In this document: in pieces, positions 1 to 6,812 of the stretch | Layout: every line of letters begins with the position of its first letter | How positions within the stretch are numbered: the first letter of the stretch is position 1 | DNA from: Methanobacteriota archaeon | GTDB lineage: Archaea > Halobacteriota > Methanosarcinia > Methanosarcinales > Methanosarcinaceae | Assembly (NCBI GenBank): GCA_030837265.1 | Contig: JAUPKV010000246.1 | Location: forward strand, 1-8,177 | Length of the DNA: 8,177 nt | Direction: 5' to 3' | Notes under the pieces: model-generated | Told to the model about the DNA's origin: nothing | The model's input: the letters and a program-made list of their open reading frames with translations, nothing else | Databases searched by the model: none | Translations under genes and position numbers: made by a program

Positions 1-223
1 AAACCTTGAAATTAAAAACGTTGTCTATTCACCACTATACAAAAGTAAGGAACTAACATTTTTGAGGGTCACTCGAATTGTACACCATTTTATAATAATC
101 ATTTTTGGTGCATTATTTATCCAAGTATAGGTGATGTTTATTTATTACAATATATACACCAAAACCAATACTTGAAAATTGAAAAATTATAAATTGAAAA
201 ACGCTATTGTCTATCACTCGTGA

Positions 224-257
224 ACCTCTAGGAGAGGTGTATCTCTTTGGTGAGATA
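224..257. other. Two adjacent perfect hairpins covering a strong SD-like site
   Basis: Hairpin 1 pairs ACCTCT (224-229) with AGAGGT (233-238) around an AGG loop. Hairpin 2 pairs TATCTC (240-245) with GAGATA (252-257) around TTTGGT. One base separates them. The SD-like GAGGTG (234-239) lies in the 3' arm of hairpin 1, and possible starts TTG (247) and GTG (250) sit in the loop of hairpin 2. A TATA-like sequence at 149-156 could drive a plus-strand transcript through it. The region could be a structured leader or a fragment of a mobile-element RNA; the sequence alone does not decide. Confidence 0.4.
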
Positions 258-429
258 TCCCGAAACGACGATTAAACCACGAACAGAACACGCTTTTTTT
301 AAGAGGTTTTTGATTTTTCTGGTTGAGTTGAGAGTTTTGAAAAATAATGAAACATTTAATAAGTTCATTCAGTTCAGATTTTTTTTAAACAGATTTAAAT
401 TATATGGATTGCGTTTAAGGGTTCTGTAA
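247..429 (+). CDS. Doubtful 60-residue ORF with TTG start
   Basis: This basic ORF of 60 residues begins at TTG (247), or at GTG one codon later. GAGGTG lies 7 bases upstream and a TATA-like box lies about 95 bases upstream, so expression signals are present. The residue make-up (Phe, Arg, Leu and Asn rich, no recognisable domain) and the AT-driven codons look like chance or decayed sequence. No family is recognised. I list it only because the SD-like site is strong; it may equally be non-coding RNA. Confidence 0.15.
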   Translation: MVRYPETTIKPRTEHAFFKRFLIFLVELRVLKNNETFNKFIQFRFFLNRFKLYGLRLRVL

Positions 430-535
430 AGTCTTCGTCTGTTACAGCAAATATGTCACTTTCGAGATAGTGCAGACTAATGAAATTAGGACAGAATATT
501 CTAGCAGAAAAGACGTTCAAAACCAAAAACAGTAA

Positions 536-775
536 TTTAATATTAAAGTAAAAGCCTTTTATACAGATCTGGTAGATCACCAAAATCTTGTAAGGGTAAG
601 GATTTTTGCCTCTGTAAACGGTTTCGAAGGAGGCTGTACTTTTGAACAAAGTCGGATAGGAAGTGCGGAAAAAATATTGATATTAGTAACTGGTGAAGAT
701 ATTGAGAGATTTTTAAAGTCAACGAAAGATACTCTTGAATGGCTCGAAGAATTAATTTCCAGCGGTTTTAAGTGA
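536..775 (+). pseudogene. Coding-like remnant without a start codon
   Basis: An open frame of 79 codons without ATG or GTG ends at TGA 773-775. Its last 35 or so residues look like real protein: a hydrophobic strand (ILILVTGEDIERFLKS), then an acidic amphipathic helix containing EWLEELIS. Another frame upstream (about 427-552) also reads plausibly but has an internal stop, as if a frameshift near 545 split an older gene. Two bases after the TGA, an ATG at 778 opens a 17-codon frame, as in tightly packed operons. I infer the 3' end of a decayed gene of unknown family. Confidence 0.3.
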
Positions 776-1160
776 TCATGTCTGAGCCTAAATTAAGAAC
801 TTTAATGATCTCTTACGGGCATACAAAATGATCTATTTTTCAGGGCATGTCCCCAGGGTTTTAATTAAATAATTATATAATAGATTGAATATAAATAATC
901 CTTTTATTCTCGCTTTTATCGTAATCCTGCAAGCTTCCGTAGATGTTTTATTTTTAATTCTAATATTAACCTTGTCATTACAACAAGTAACATGGAATTT
1001 CAAAGACCTATTGAAGTTAGGGCGTAAGTACCTATCAGTGAACTATATTTGATTTACCCCATACGAACCGCATTATGGCTTGAATTCGGGGTGATCTGTA
1101 TCGAGGATACGAGTAAATATCTGCCAAATCGAACACCGATTAAAAGCTCTAATAAGATGC

Positions 1161-1197
1161 AAAAAAAGATTAGTGAGTGGGTTATTCCTTACCCATT
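1161..1197 (-). terminator. Terminator of the RHH-pspA unit
   Basis: Read on the minus strand, TGGGT and ACCCA form a short hairpin overlapping the stop codon of the PspA gene. About 13 bases on there is a run of seven T (1161-1167). A hairpin or T-run straight after a stop is a usual archaeal transcription end. Confidence 0.55.
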
Positions 1198-1886
1198 TCA
1201 GCTTTAAGTCTCACGAGTTCGCTTTCTACATTGTTCTGTTTACTGATCTTTGCCAGCTCTCTATCAATGTCGTCCTTTTTCTCTCCGGTCAGATCCTCAA
1301 GAGTTCCCGCATCCGTTAGTTCATCTATCGCTGCTGCCCTGGCTTTCATTTCTTCGGTTTTGTTCTCTGCCCGCTCAATCGCGTTACCGACATCAGACAT
1401 TTCTTTAGATATACCGGTCATGGATTCACTTACCTTAACCTGGGCTTGGGCTGCGGTATACTGGGCTTTTATCGATTCTTTCTTACTCCGGAAAATCTCG
1501 ACCTGTGTGCTCAATTTCTTCTCCGCTTCGATTAGCTTTGTTTCCTGAGCTTCGAGGTCTGATATCTGGGTGTCAAGGTTTGTAATCTGCTGGTTTGCTG
1601 CCTGTTTTCTCTCTAAAGCTTCTCGGGCTAAATCTTCGCGGTTTGCTTCTACCGATGCTTTAGCTTGTGAGTCATATTTTTCGATATCCTGGGAGAGCTT
1701 CGCTTTTTGTAACTGTAACCTCTTCTTCGAGGTTGTTACTTCTACGATACCTTTTTTTGTTTGCTGTAACAATTCTAACTGTTTCTCATATGAATAATCA
1801 AGTGTTTCGCGGGGGTCTTCGATCCGATTAAGAAGGCTGTTAATCTTCGAGCTTATCGTCGTTTCGATTCTGTTTAAGAAACTCAT
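1182..1886 (-). CDS. pspA: PspA/IM30 (Vipp1) family protein
   Basis: The 234-residue protein is almost entirely charged, heptad-rich helix, as in the PspA/IM30/Vipp1 family, whose members bind stressed cytoplasmic membranes from the inside and assemble into ESCRT-III-like polymers. The N-terminal helix (about 1-22) is amphipathic and suited to membrane contact. It is followed by the family-typical EDPRETLD (23-30), a long coiled coil (about 30-150) including EDLAREALERK (84-94), and a variable acidic end (180-234). The length is normal (PspA is about 220). The ATG start at 1886 has GAGGT about 10 bases ahead, inside the upstream RHH gene, which it overlaps by 47 bases. This points to one mRNA and probable translational coupling. 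No PspF-, PspB- or PspC-like partner lies nearby. The family call is firm; the symbol is by family only. Confidence 0.9.
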   Translation of the reverse strand: MSFLNRIETTISSKINSLLNRIEDPRETLDYSYEKQLELLQQTKKGIVEVTTSKKRLQLQKAKLSQDIEKYDSQAKASVEANREDLAREALERKQAANQQITNLDTQISDLEAQETKLIEAEKKLSTQVEIFRSKKESIKAQYTAAQAQVKVSESMTGISKEMSDVGNAIERAENKTEEMKARAAAIDELTDAGTLEDLTGEKKDDIDRELAKISKQNNVESELVRLKAEMGKE

Positions 1887-2052
1887 ATTGGTTTACCTCT
1901 ATTGCTTTTCGTTTTTGTAATTCGTTGTTTAAGGCATGCTGCGCGATCTGACTAAGGTTAATTTTTTTGTATGGGTTAGCTTCATTATATGCGTCGAGTT
2001 CGCGCTTTAGCTTCTCCGGTATTGATATTGATATTTTTTTAACATTTGCCAT
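1840..2052 (-). CDS. Ribbon-helix-helix (CopG/Arc-type) DNA-binding protein
   Basis: This 70-residue protein begins with a short beta strand, KKISISIP (5-12). A first helix (about 13-25, EKLKRELDAYNEA) and a second helix (about 33-48, NLSQIAQHALNNELQ) follow, the layout of a ribbon-helix-helix dimer that inserts its strand pair into the major groove. The charged tail (50-70) has no recognised motif. RHH proteins are usually small repressors, often of their own promoter, or antitoxins. Its 3' end overlaps the PspA gene by 47 bases, so no separate toxin gene is seen and the partner is the membrane-stress protein. Four tandem 10-bp repeats directly upstream overlap its TATA box, which strongly suggests autorepression. 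Start: ATG at 2052 with AGGT about 8 bases ahead. Confidence 0.85.
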   Translation of the reverse strand: MANVKKISISIPEKLKRELDAYNEANPYKKINLSQIAQHALNNELQKRKAIEVNQYEFLKQNRNDDKLED

Positions 2053-2075
2053 GTCTAGACCTGCAAGAATGTGTA

Positions 2076-2115
2076 GTATGGATAAGTATGTATAAGTATA
2101 TAAGAGTATGGAATA
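2076..2115 (-). promoter_or_regulatory. Operator candidate: four tandem 10-bp repeats over the RHH-pspA promoter
   Basis: On the plus strand, four consecutive decamers follow a GTATGKATAA-like consensus: GTATGGATAA (2076), GTATGTATAA (2086), GTATATAAGA (2096) and GTATGGAATA (2106). A 10-bp period puts each copy on the same face of the helix, as expected for side-by-side RHH dimers. Copy three contains the TATA box in gene orientation (TTATATAC, 2103-2096), which predicts a start of transcription near 2074, about 22 bases before the ATG. Bound protein would therefore block the core promoter. Confidence 0.6.
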
Positions 2116-2394
2116 AGAATTACACGACGTGAGAAAACTGATGTAAAGAAGGAGGAATAGGGCTTATTTAGGAGAATTGGGGTTTAGTAAGTTTAGGCAT
2201 CTCATTAGAAAGAAAAAATTGACGGAAAAAATATATGATTAGTAATTTCAGAAATATTAGTGTTTCTTAGAAAACGTACGGTTATTTAACCTAAAAAAGT
2301 GGATAAAGATCTCTTAAATAAAAAACAAGCTGTTTATTTATTAATATGTCTCAGGGATATAATATAAAAAAAATGTTTGACAAGAAAGATTCGG

Positions 2395-2423
2395 AAAAAA
2401 ATTTCAGTCAGGGAAAACCCGAC
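2395..2423 (-). terminator. Terminator-like hairpin and T-run after the DUF4013 remnant
   Basis: Minus-strand reading gives GTCGGG, a TTTT loop, and CCC(T)GAC with one bulged base (2423-2407), followed after a few bases by seven T (2401-2395). It lies about 20 bases past the stop of the broken DUF4013 copy, so it was probably that gene's terminator and has been better preserved than the gene. Confidence 0.55.
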
Positions 2424-2441
2424 CAATAATAATTTTTCGGT

Positions 2442-2698
2442 TTAAATTGTTAATGGACTTCCTGATTGTGCCCCAAAAGCATGGGTGTGTTCTTTTTCAA
2501 CATAATTTCCATAGAAGTTTGCAACGAATATCGAGCTTGTGAAGATAATGCCCGGTATACCTATAATTATAAACGAGAGGATTAAAAAGACAATTGTAGC
2601 TACATACTGTTTTATTATCATTATAATGTAATCCCCTAGATTATTTTAACAACGTTCAGTAGATCAAACTCAAAGTAAGATTCAATAGTCTGTTTCCA
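2442..2698 (-). pseudogene. Truncated, frameshifted DUF4013 paralogue
   Basis: The minus strand encodes a C-terminal DUF4013 piece that matches the intact gene at 2927-3538. It reads KQTIESYFEFDLLNVVK, then after a one-base deletion near 2644/2645 it resumes in the next frame with NLGDYIIMIIKQYV. It continues through the membrane segment (FLILSFIIIGIPGIIF) and ends with a tail closing in GSPLTI and TAA at 2442-2444. By eye roughly 60% of residues match the intact copy (QTIESLFEFD, FLILSIILIGIP, NEPLTA). The deleted base corresponds to the G of the GAT codon in the intact gene. The first 118 or so residues, including the first membrane segments, are missing. It is an inverted duplicate that has decayed, not a sequencing slip alone, because the 5' part is absent as well. 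Confidence 0.8.
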
Positions 2699-2733
2699 AG
2701 AATTATCATTTAATATGGCATATTTATCTATAA

Positions 2734-2910
2734 AAACTCGTTATTAAAGTAAGATTACTTCATAGAAGCTGGATTTCACTTGATTTTCAGGTGTATGAAG
2801 AAAAATTTAAAGTTGGAATTGATCCTAAAGCATTTTTGAAATCCATTATTAAGGCACCAAATTTAAAAAAAACATCCGTATTATATTTAATAAGTATTAA
2901 ATACTTTTAA
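2734..2910 (+). pseudogene. Coding-like fragment, unknown family
   Basis: The frame is open from 2734 to TAA 2908-2910. From about 2770 it reads like real protein: WISLDFQVYEEKFKVGID, then PKAFLKSIIKAPNLKKTS. No ATG is present; the only candidate start is GTG at 2791 (39 residues) with no SD-like site. It occupies the place where the 5' part of the broken DUF4013 copy and the promoter of the intact one meet, so it may be debris from the event that cut the duplicate. Family not recognised. Confidence 0.3.
2881..2889 (+). promoter_or_regulatory. TATA-box candidate for the DUF4013 gene
   Basis: TTATATTTA lies about 45 bases before the coding start, which would place transcription initiation near 2910, about 17-25 bases upstream of translation. 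The SD-like GGTGA follows at 2926-2930. Confidence 0.4.
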
Positions 2911-2926
2911 ACCCATATAAAATTCG

Positions 2927-3538
2927 GTGATAATTATAGAAACTTTAAGTTTGTCGGATGCATTTAAGTATCCATTTAAAAATCCAATAAGACTTTTATA
3001 TGCACTCTTGTTGATTATCCCGATTTTGGGACCGCTTACAATATGGGGTTATGTAGTAAGGCTAGTTAATGAGTTTATCGAGGGTAGATATGAAGAACCC
3101 GTAAAACTCGACATTATAGAGGACCTTAAACTCGGGATCATTATGTTTTTAAAAGCTATCCCGTTTATAGTTGCAAGTATAATTTTGTTCCTAATCACTT
3201 CTTATATCAATACAAATCTTGGAACAGTATTCTTGCTACTTGAGATGTTTATAGCTCCTATTTTGATTGTCAACTTTTTCAGAAAACAGACAATTGAATC
3301 GTTATTTGAGTTCGATATATTGAAAGTTGTCAAGGATAATTTCGGGGATTACATAGTGGCATTCCTGAAGCAACTAGTACTTTCGATGATCTTTTTAATT
3401 CTTTCGATAATACTTATTGGTATACCAGCTTTGTACTTCACGCAGTCGATATTTATCGCAAATATGTATGGAAATTTTATTGAACAAAAGAATCCACAGA
3501 CTTTCAAAGCACAATCGAATGAACCTCTAACAGCTTAA
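2927..3538 (+). CDS. DUF4013-type integral membrane protein
   Basis: This 203-residue hydrophobic protein fits the archaeal DUF4013 family of unknown function. It has the typical N-terminal DAFKYPFKNP (11-20), membrane segments at about 22-42, 70-92, 97-116 and 148-172, a conserved middle (KQTIESLFEFDILKVVKDN, 120-138) and a short hydrophilic tail. It presumably sits in the cytoplasmic membrane. A decayed paralogue lies inverted upstream, and the PspA unit is the next neighbour, which hints at a membrane role but does not show one. The start is uncertain. The GTG at 2927 lies inside the SD-like GGTGA (2926-2930), and five bases later an in-frame ATA (2936) stands exactly where an ATG would be expected. 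TTG at 2951 is another option. Confidence 0.8.
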   Translation: MIIIETLSLSDAFKYPFKNPIRLLYALLLIIPILGPLTIWGYVVRLVNEFIEGRYEEPVKLDIIEDLKLGIIMFLKAIPFIVASIILFLITSYINTNLGTVFLLLEMFIAPILIVNFFRKQTIESLFEFDILKVVKDNFGDYIVAFLKQLVLSMIFLILSIILIGIPALYFTQSIFIANMYGNFIEQKNPQTFKAQSNEPLTA

Positions 3539-3557
3539 CTTGTATCAATTTGATCTT

Positions 3558-3579
3558 GGCCAGGTCTTCTGACCTTGCC
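3558..3579 (+). terminator. Hairpin after the DUF4013 gene
   Basis: GGCCAGGTC (3558-3566) pairs with GACCTTGCC (3571-3579) around a TTCT loop, with one C/T mismatch, 20 bases after the stop. No long T-run follows directly. It is probably a terminator or mRNA 3'-end stabiliser. Confidence 0.45.
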
Positions 3580-3669
3580 AGCTTTCATTTATGATTTTCG
3601 TATGTGTTGGTTGTCCATTAATAACCGATTGATGTTTTGTTGATATAAATCAAACGCGACTACAACTTG

Positions 3670-3691
3670 TTTTTATACACTCACACTGTGA
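3670..3691 (+). promoter_or_regulatory. TATA-like box followed by an 11-bp palindrome
   Basis: TTTTTATAC (3670-3678) resembles a TATA box. Two bases later comes the perfect palindrome TCACA-C-TGTGA (3681-3691), in the place where an operator between TATA box and transcription start would sit. Initiation would be near 3699, where the sequence reads ATG. Confidence 0.35.
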
Positions 3692-3717
3692 TAGTTTAAT
3701 GGCTGAAAAGTGAGATC

Positions 3718-3783
3718 ATGAAGCTTCATATGTTTATCATACATAATAAAAATAAAGTCAAAGATATGGTGGCTAAAAATTAG
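3718..3783 (+). CDS. Possible 21-residue micro-protein
   Basis: ATG at 3718 opens a 21-residue frame starting MKLHMFIIHNK and ending at TAG 3781-3783. GTGA (3710-3713) lies 4 bases upstream and a TATA-like box about 45 bases upstream. The first 12 bases of the frame, ATGAAGCTTCAT, are a perfect palindrome. An even smaller frame (MAEK, stop at 3711-3713) precedes it. The composition is ordinary for AT-rich DNA and no family is known, so this may be a regulatory leader or chance. Confidence 0.2.
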   Translation: MKLHMFIIHNKNKVKDMVAKN

Positions 3784-3867
3784 TTGTATAAAGATAAAAA
3801 ATCAAAAAGTAGATATTATTAAAAAATTGGATCAGATCAGGATAATTATAACCGATCTTCCCACATG

Positions 3868-3882
3868 ATAAAAAAGAAAATT
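3868..3882 (-). terminator. T-rich terminator after the lysine-rich protein
   Basis: On the minus strand the stop codon is followed within about 15 bases by ATTTTCTTTTTTATC. T-rich runs of this kind are enough for archaeal RNA polymerase to terminate. Confidence 0.4.
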
Positions 3883-3893
3883 AATAATGGGAA

Positions 3894-4028
3894 TTATTTT
3901 TTCTTCTTTTCCTTATCAAGTTTTTTCTTTGCGTCTTTGCTGCCAGCGGAAGCTAGCTTTTCCAGTTCTTGCATCTTTTCTTTCTTAGCGCTCTTTTTCT
4001 TATCCATATCCTTTTTAGACATTGCCAT
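3894..4028 (-). CDS. Lysine-rich small protein, 44 residues
   Basis: ATG at 4028 gives 44 residues beginning MAMSKKDMDKKKSAKKEKMQ, of which 18 are lysine, ending in KKKK. The sequence is fully charged or helical with a central ELEKLASAGSKDAKKKL stretch, and there is no membrane segment or cysteine. Codons look like real coding sequence, unlike the opposite strand, whose frame is poly-Ser/Phe and is a shadow. A TATA-like CTTATATC (4059-4052 on this strand) lies only 23-31 bases before the ATG, so the mRNA may be leaderless or nearly so. An in-frame ATG at 4043 would be too near the TATA box; ATG at 4022 (MSKKD) is also possible. Function unknown; binding to nucleic acid is a guess from charge alone. 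Confidence 0.7.
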   Translation of the reverse strand: MAMSKKDMDKKKSAKKEKMQELEKLASAGSKDAKKKLDKEKKKK

Positions 4029-4051
4029 GTTGCATACCTTCATAGATCTTG

Positions 4052-4059
4052 ATATAAGT
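4052..4059 (-). promoter_or_regulatory. TATA-box candidate for the lysine-rich protein
   Basis: CTTATATC in gene orientation is centred about 27 bases before the ATG at 4028. That is the normal TATA-to-start distance, which implies little or no 5' leader. Confidence 0.4.
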
Positions 4060-4149
4060 ATCTTCTGAGCAATACTGAAATGAGTGCCTCAATAGATATC
4101 TTGTGATCCATATTTTCAGCTTTAACAGTATTTATCAGTTTCCGCAAGA

Positions 4150-5796
<1,647 letters not shown>

Positions 5797-5834
5797 TTAG
5801 CTCCCTCGACAATTTTTTAACAGATGTTTTACCT

Positions 5835-5890
5835 GAGGATTCAATTGTAATATAATGTTTCAAGACAAAACTTATCTGATTGAATACCTC
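5835..5890 (-). promoter_or_regulatory. Probable pyrG promoter inside an 11-bp inverted repeat
   Basis: GAGGATTCAAT (5835-5845) is mirrored by ATTGAATACCTC (5879-5890), giving an 11-bp inverted repeat with one extra A. The 33-base centre holds a TATA-like TTATATTAC in pyrG orientation (5856-5848), about 55-63 bases before the ATG. The arms could be an operator around the core promoter or, if transcription starts further upstream, the stem of a leader RNA. Confidence 0.4.
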
Positions 5891-5976
5891 TAGATATCAG
5901 CTTAATAATATTAATGGAATCTGTCACTAATCTTTTGTACGAACACAATACCAATATCCTCATGGTATAAAAAGCA

Positions 5977-6032
5977 CTCTCTGGATATAAAGAGGAAAAA
6001 CACATAAAATAAAAAAATAAATTTCCAGAGAG
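5977..6032 (-). terminator. Hairpin with U-rich loop ending the Trm112 unit
   Basis: CTCTCTGGA (5977-5985) and TCCAGAGAG (6024-6032) are perfect 9-bp complements enclosing a 38-base loop. In the minus-strand transcript the loop is very U-rich (ATTTATTTTTTTATTTTATG). It begins 20 bases past the stop of the 248-residue protein, so it is a likely terminator. A TTTTTATAC sequence just beyond it is an alternative pyrG TATA box. Confidence 0.5.
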
Positions 6033-6051
6033 ATTTCTTAACGAGTCAGTA

Positions 6052-6798
6052 TTACTCACTAATTTTTAACAATATGTATATGAAAGAAGTAACAAAAAGA
6101 ATTGAAAACAAAAGGGATTGAGGGAAGCTTACTTCAAATTGTAAGCTTTCCGGCAGAATAAAGTAGAGGAAGAACAAGAACACAAGTAGTAAAAAACCTC
6201 CAAAAGCTATAGTCAAAGGGAGTCTTTCACTCTTTCCGATATTTACCTGGGTCGTTTTTCCCCGGGAAGTAAAAAAACCTCCGGTAAAGCCTTTAAAAGC
6301 AGAAGATGACAGCCAGTTAAGTCCGTTTTTACTTCCTGATTGGAGGCGAGAATCTCTCTTTATAGGTTGTACAGGCCCGGGTATTTGAGTCGATTCTTCC
6401 TGATCCACTCTGTTATAAATCTCATCATCTGTGTGATTTTGAGGCTTTGACTCAACTTTTCCCAATTGTACCGGAAAACCTCTCTTTTTTGAGCCGTAAC
6501 CTACTGTAATAAAGATTTGTCCTTTGGTAAGTACCCTGCCTTCTTGAGGGATCCGTGCAACTGCAGAAATGAATTCTTTTTGAAGCACATACGGGTTATC
6601 CCGTAAAAAAGTGATCTGACCTTTTAATTCATCACTTACCGAAAGATGGACATGGGCTGGAGACCCGTGGTTTGTAATCATGATCTCAAAAGTCAGTTCT
6701 CCACCTGGAGAAAGAGGGATCTCAACACTCTCAGCCTCGAATTCAATTGAGTTTATTTCCTGCCGATTGATAATAACGTTCTGGAATGTCTGCTGCAA
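6052..6798 (-). CDS. Membrane-anchored protein with Ig-like N-terminal part, unknown function
   Basis: This 248-residue protein has no signal peptide. The N-terminal part (about 15-115) is rich in alternating hydrophobic strands and contains IPLSPGGELTFEIMITNHGS, the style of an Ig-like or transglutaminase-associated beta domain. A polar, probably flexible linker (about 115-190) follows. Two membrane segments close the protein (about 195-216, LTIAFGGFLLLVFLFFLYFIL, and 227-245), joined by a short loop, so the ends of the pair probably face the same side. The start is TTG at 6798, supported by GAGGG 6 bases upstream; no ATG is close. It begins 14 bases after the Trm112-like gene and is almost surely cotranscribed. 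I do not recognise a characterised family; haloarchaeal proteins of similar layout are a possible relation. Confidence 0.75.
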   Translation of the reverse strand: MQQTFQNVIINRQEINSIEFEAESVEIPLSPGGELTFEIMITNHGSPAHVHLSVSDELKGQITFLRDNPYVLQKEFISAVARIPQEGRVLTKGQIFITVGYGSKKRGFPVQLGKVESKPQNHTDDEIYNRVDQEESTQIPGPVQPIKRDSRLQSGSKNGLNWLSSSAFKGFTGGFFTSRGKTTQVNIGKSERLPLTIAFGGFLLLVFLFFLYFILPESLQFEVSFPQSLLFSILFVTSFIYILLKISE

Positions 6799-6812
6799 GT
6801 TTAACCCTCAAA

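Larger units (their letters stand above)
1..1160. other. Gene-poor, AT-rich region with decayed coding traces
   Basis: No convincing intact gene is visible in these roughly 1.2 kb on either strand. The open stretches are short, start on rare codons or carry internal stops. Coding-like fragments appear around 427-552 and 536-775. Another follows a stop at 1024-1026 and stays open for more than 50 codons towards the end of the pspA-like gene. A TATA-like element (149-156) and a pair of adjacent hairpins (224-257) lie near the left end. The stretch 860-960 is almost pure A/T. The picture fits an intergenic graveyard of old genes or mobile-element debris, but no transposase motif could be recognised. 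Confidence 0.6.
2053..2926. other. Long spacer between divergent units, no intact gene
   Basis: Nearly 900 bases separate the RHH gene from the intact DUF4013 gene. Contents: the tandem-repeat promoter (2076-2115), featureless AT-rich DNA (about 2120-2390) with an orphan AGGAGG (2149-2154) that precedes no usable start codon, a terminator plus DUF4013 remnant on the minus strand (2395-2698), and a coding-like fragment on the plus strand (2734-2910). Confidence 0.6.

Noticed and set aside
395..649. 84-residue minus-strand frame
   Set aside because: No SD-like site, and the plus strand of the same region reads more like decayed protein. It could not be supported.
1177..1797. Plus-strand open frames antisense to the pspA-like gene
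   Set aside because: They are Ser/Phe-rich mirror images of the Lys/Glu-rich coding strand; pspA codons explain them.
2280..2291. Small perfect inverted repeat GGTTATTTAACC
   Set aside because: Five-bp arms in AT-rich DNA with no neighbouring gene start or stop; expected by chance.
3865..4068. 67-residue plus-strand frame
   Set aside because: It is the antisense shadow of the lysine-rich small gene; the Ser/Phe repeats reflect Lys codons on the other strand.
5841..6059. 72-residue minus-strand frame between the membrane protein gene and pyrG
   Set aside because: It overlaps the previous stop, spans a terminator-like hairpin and a promoter, and has no SD or protein-like pattern.
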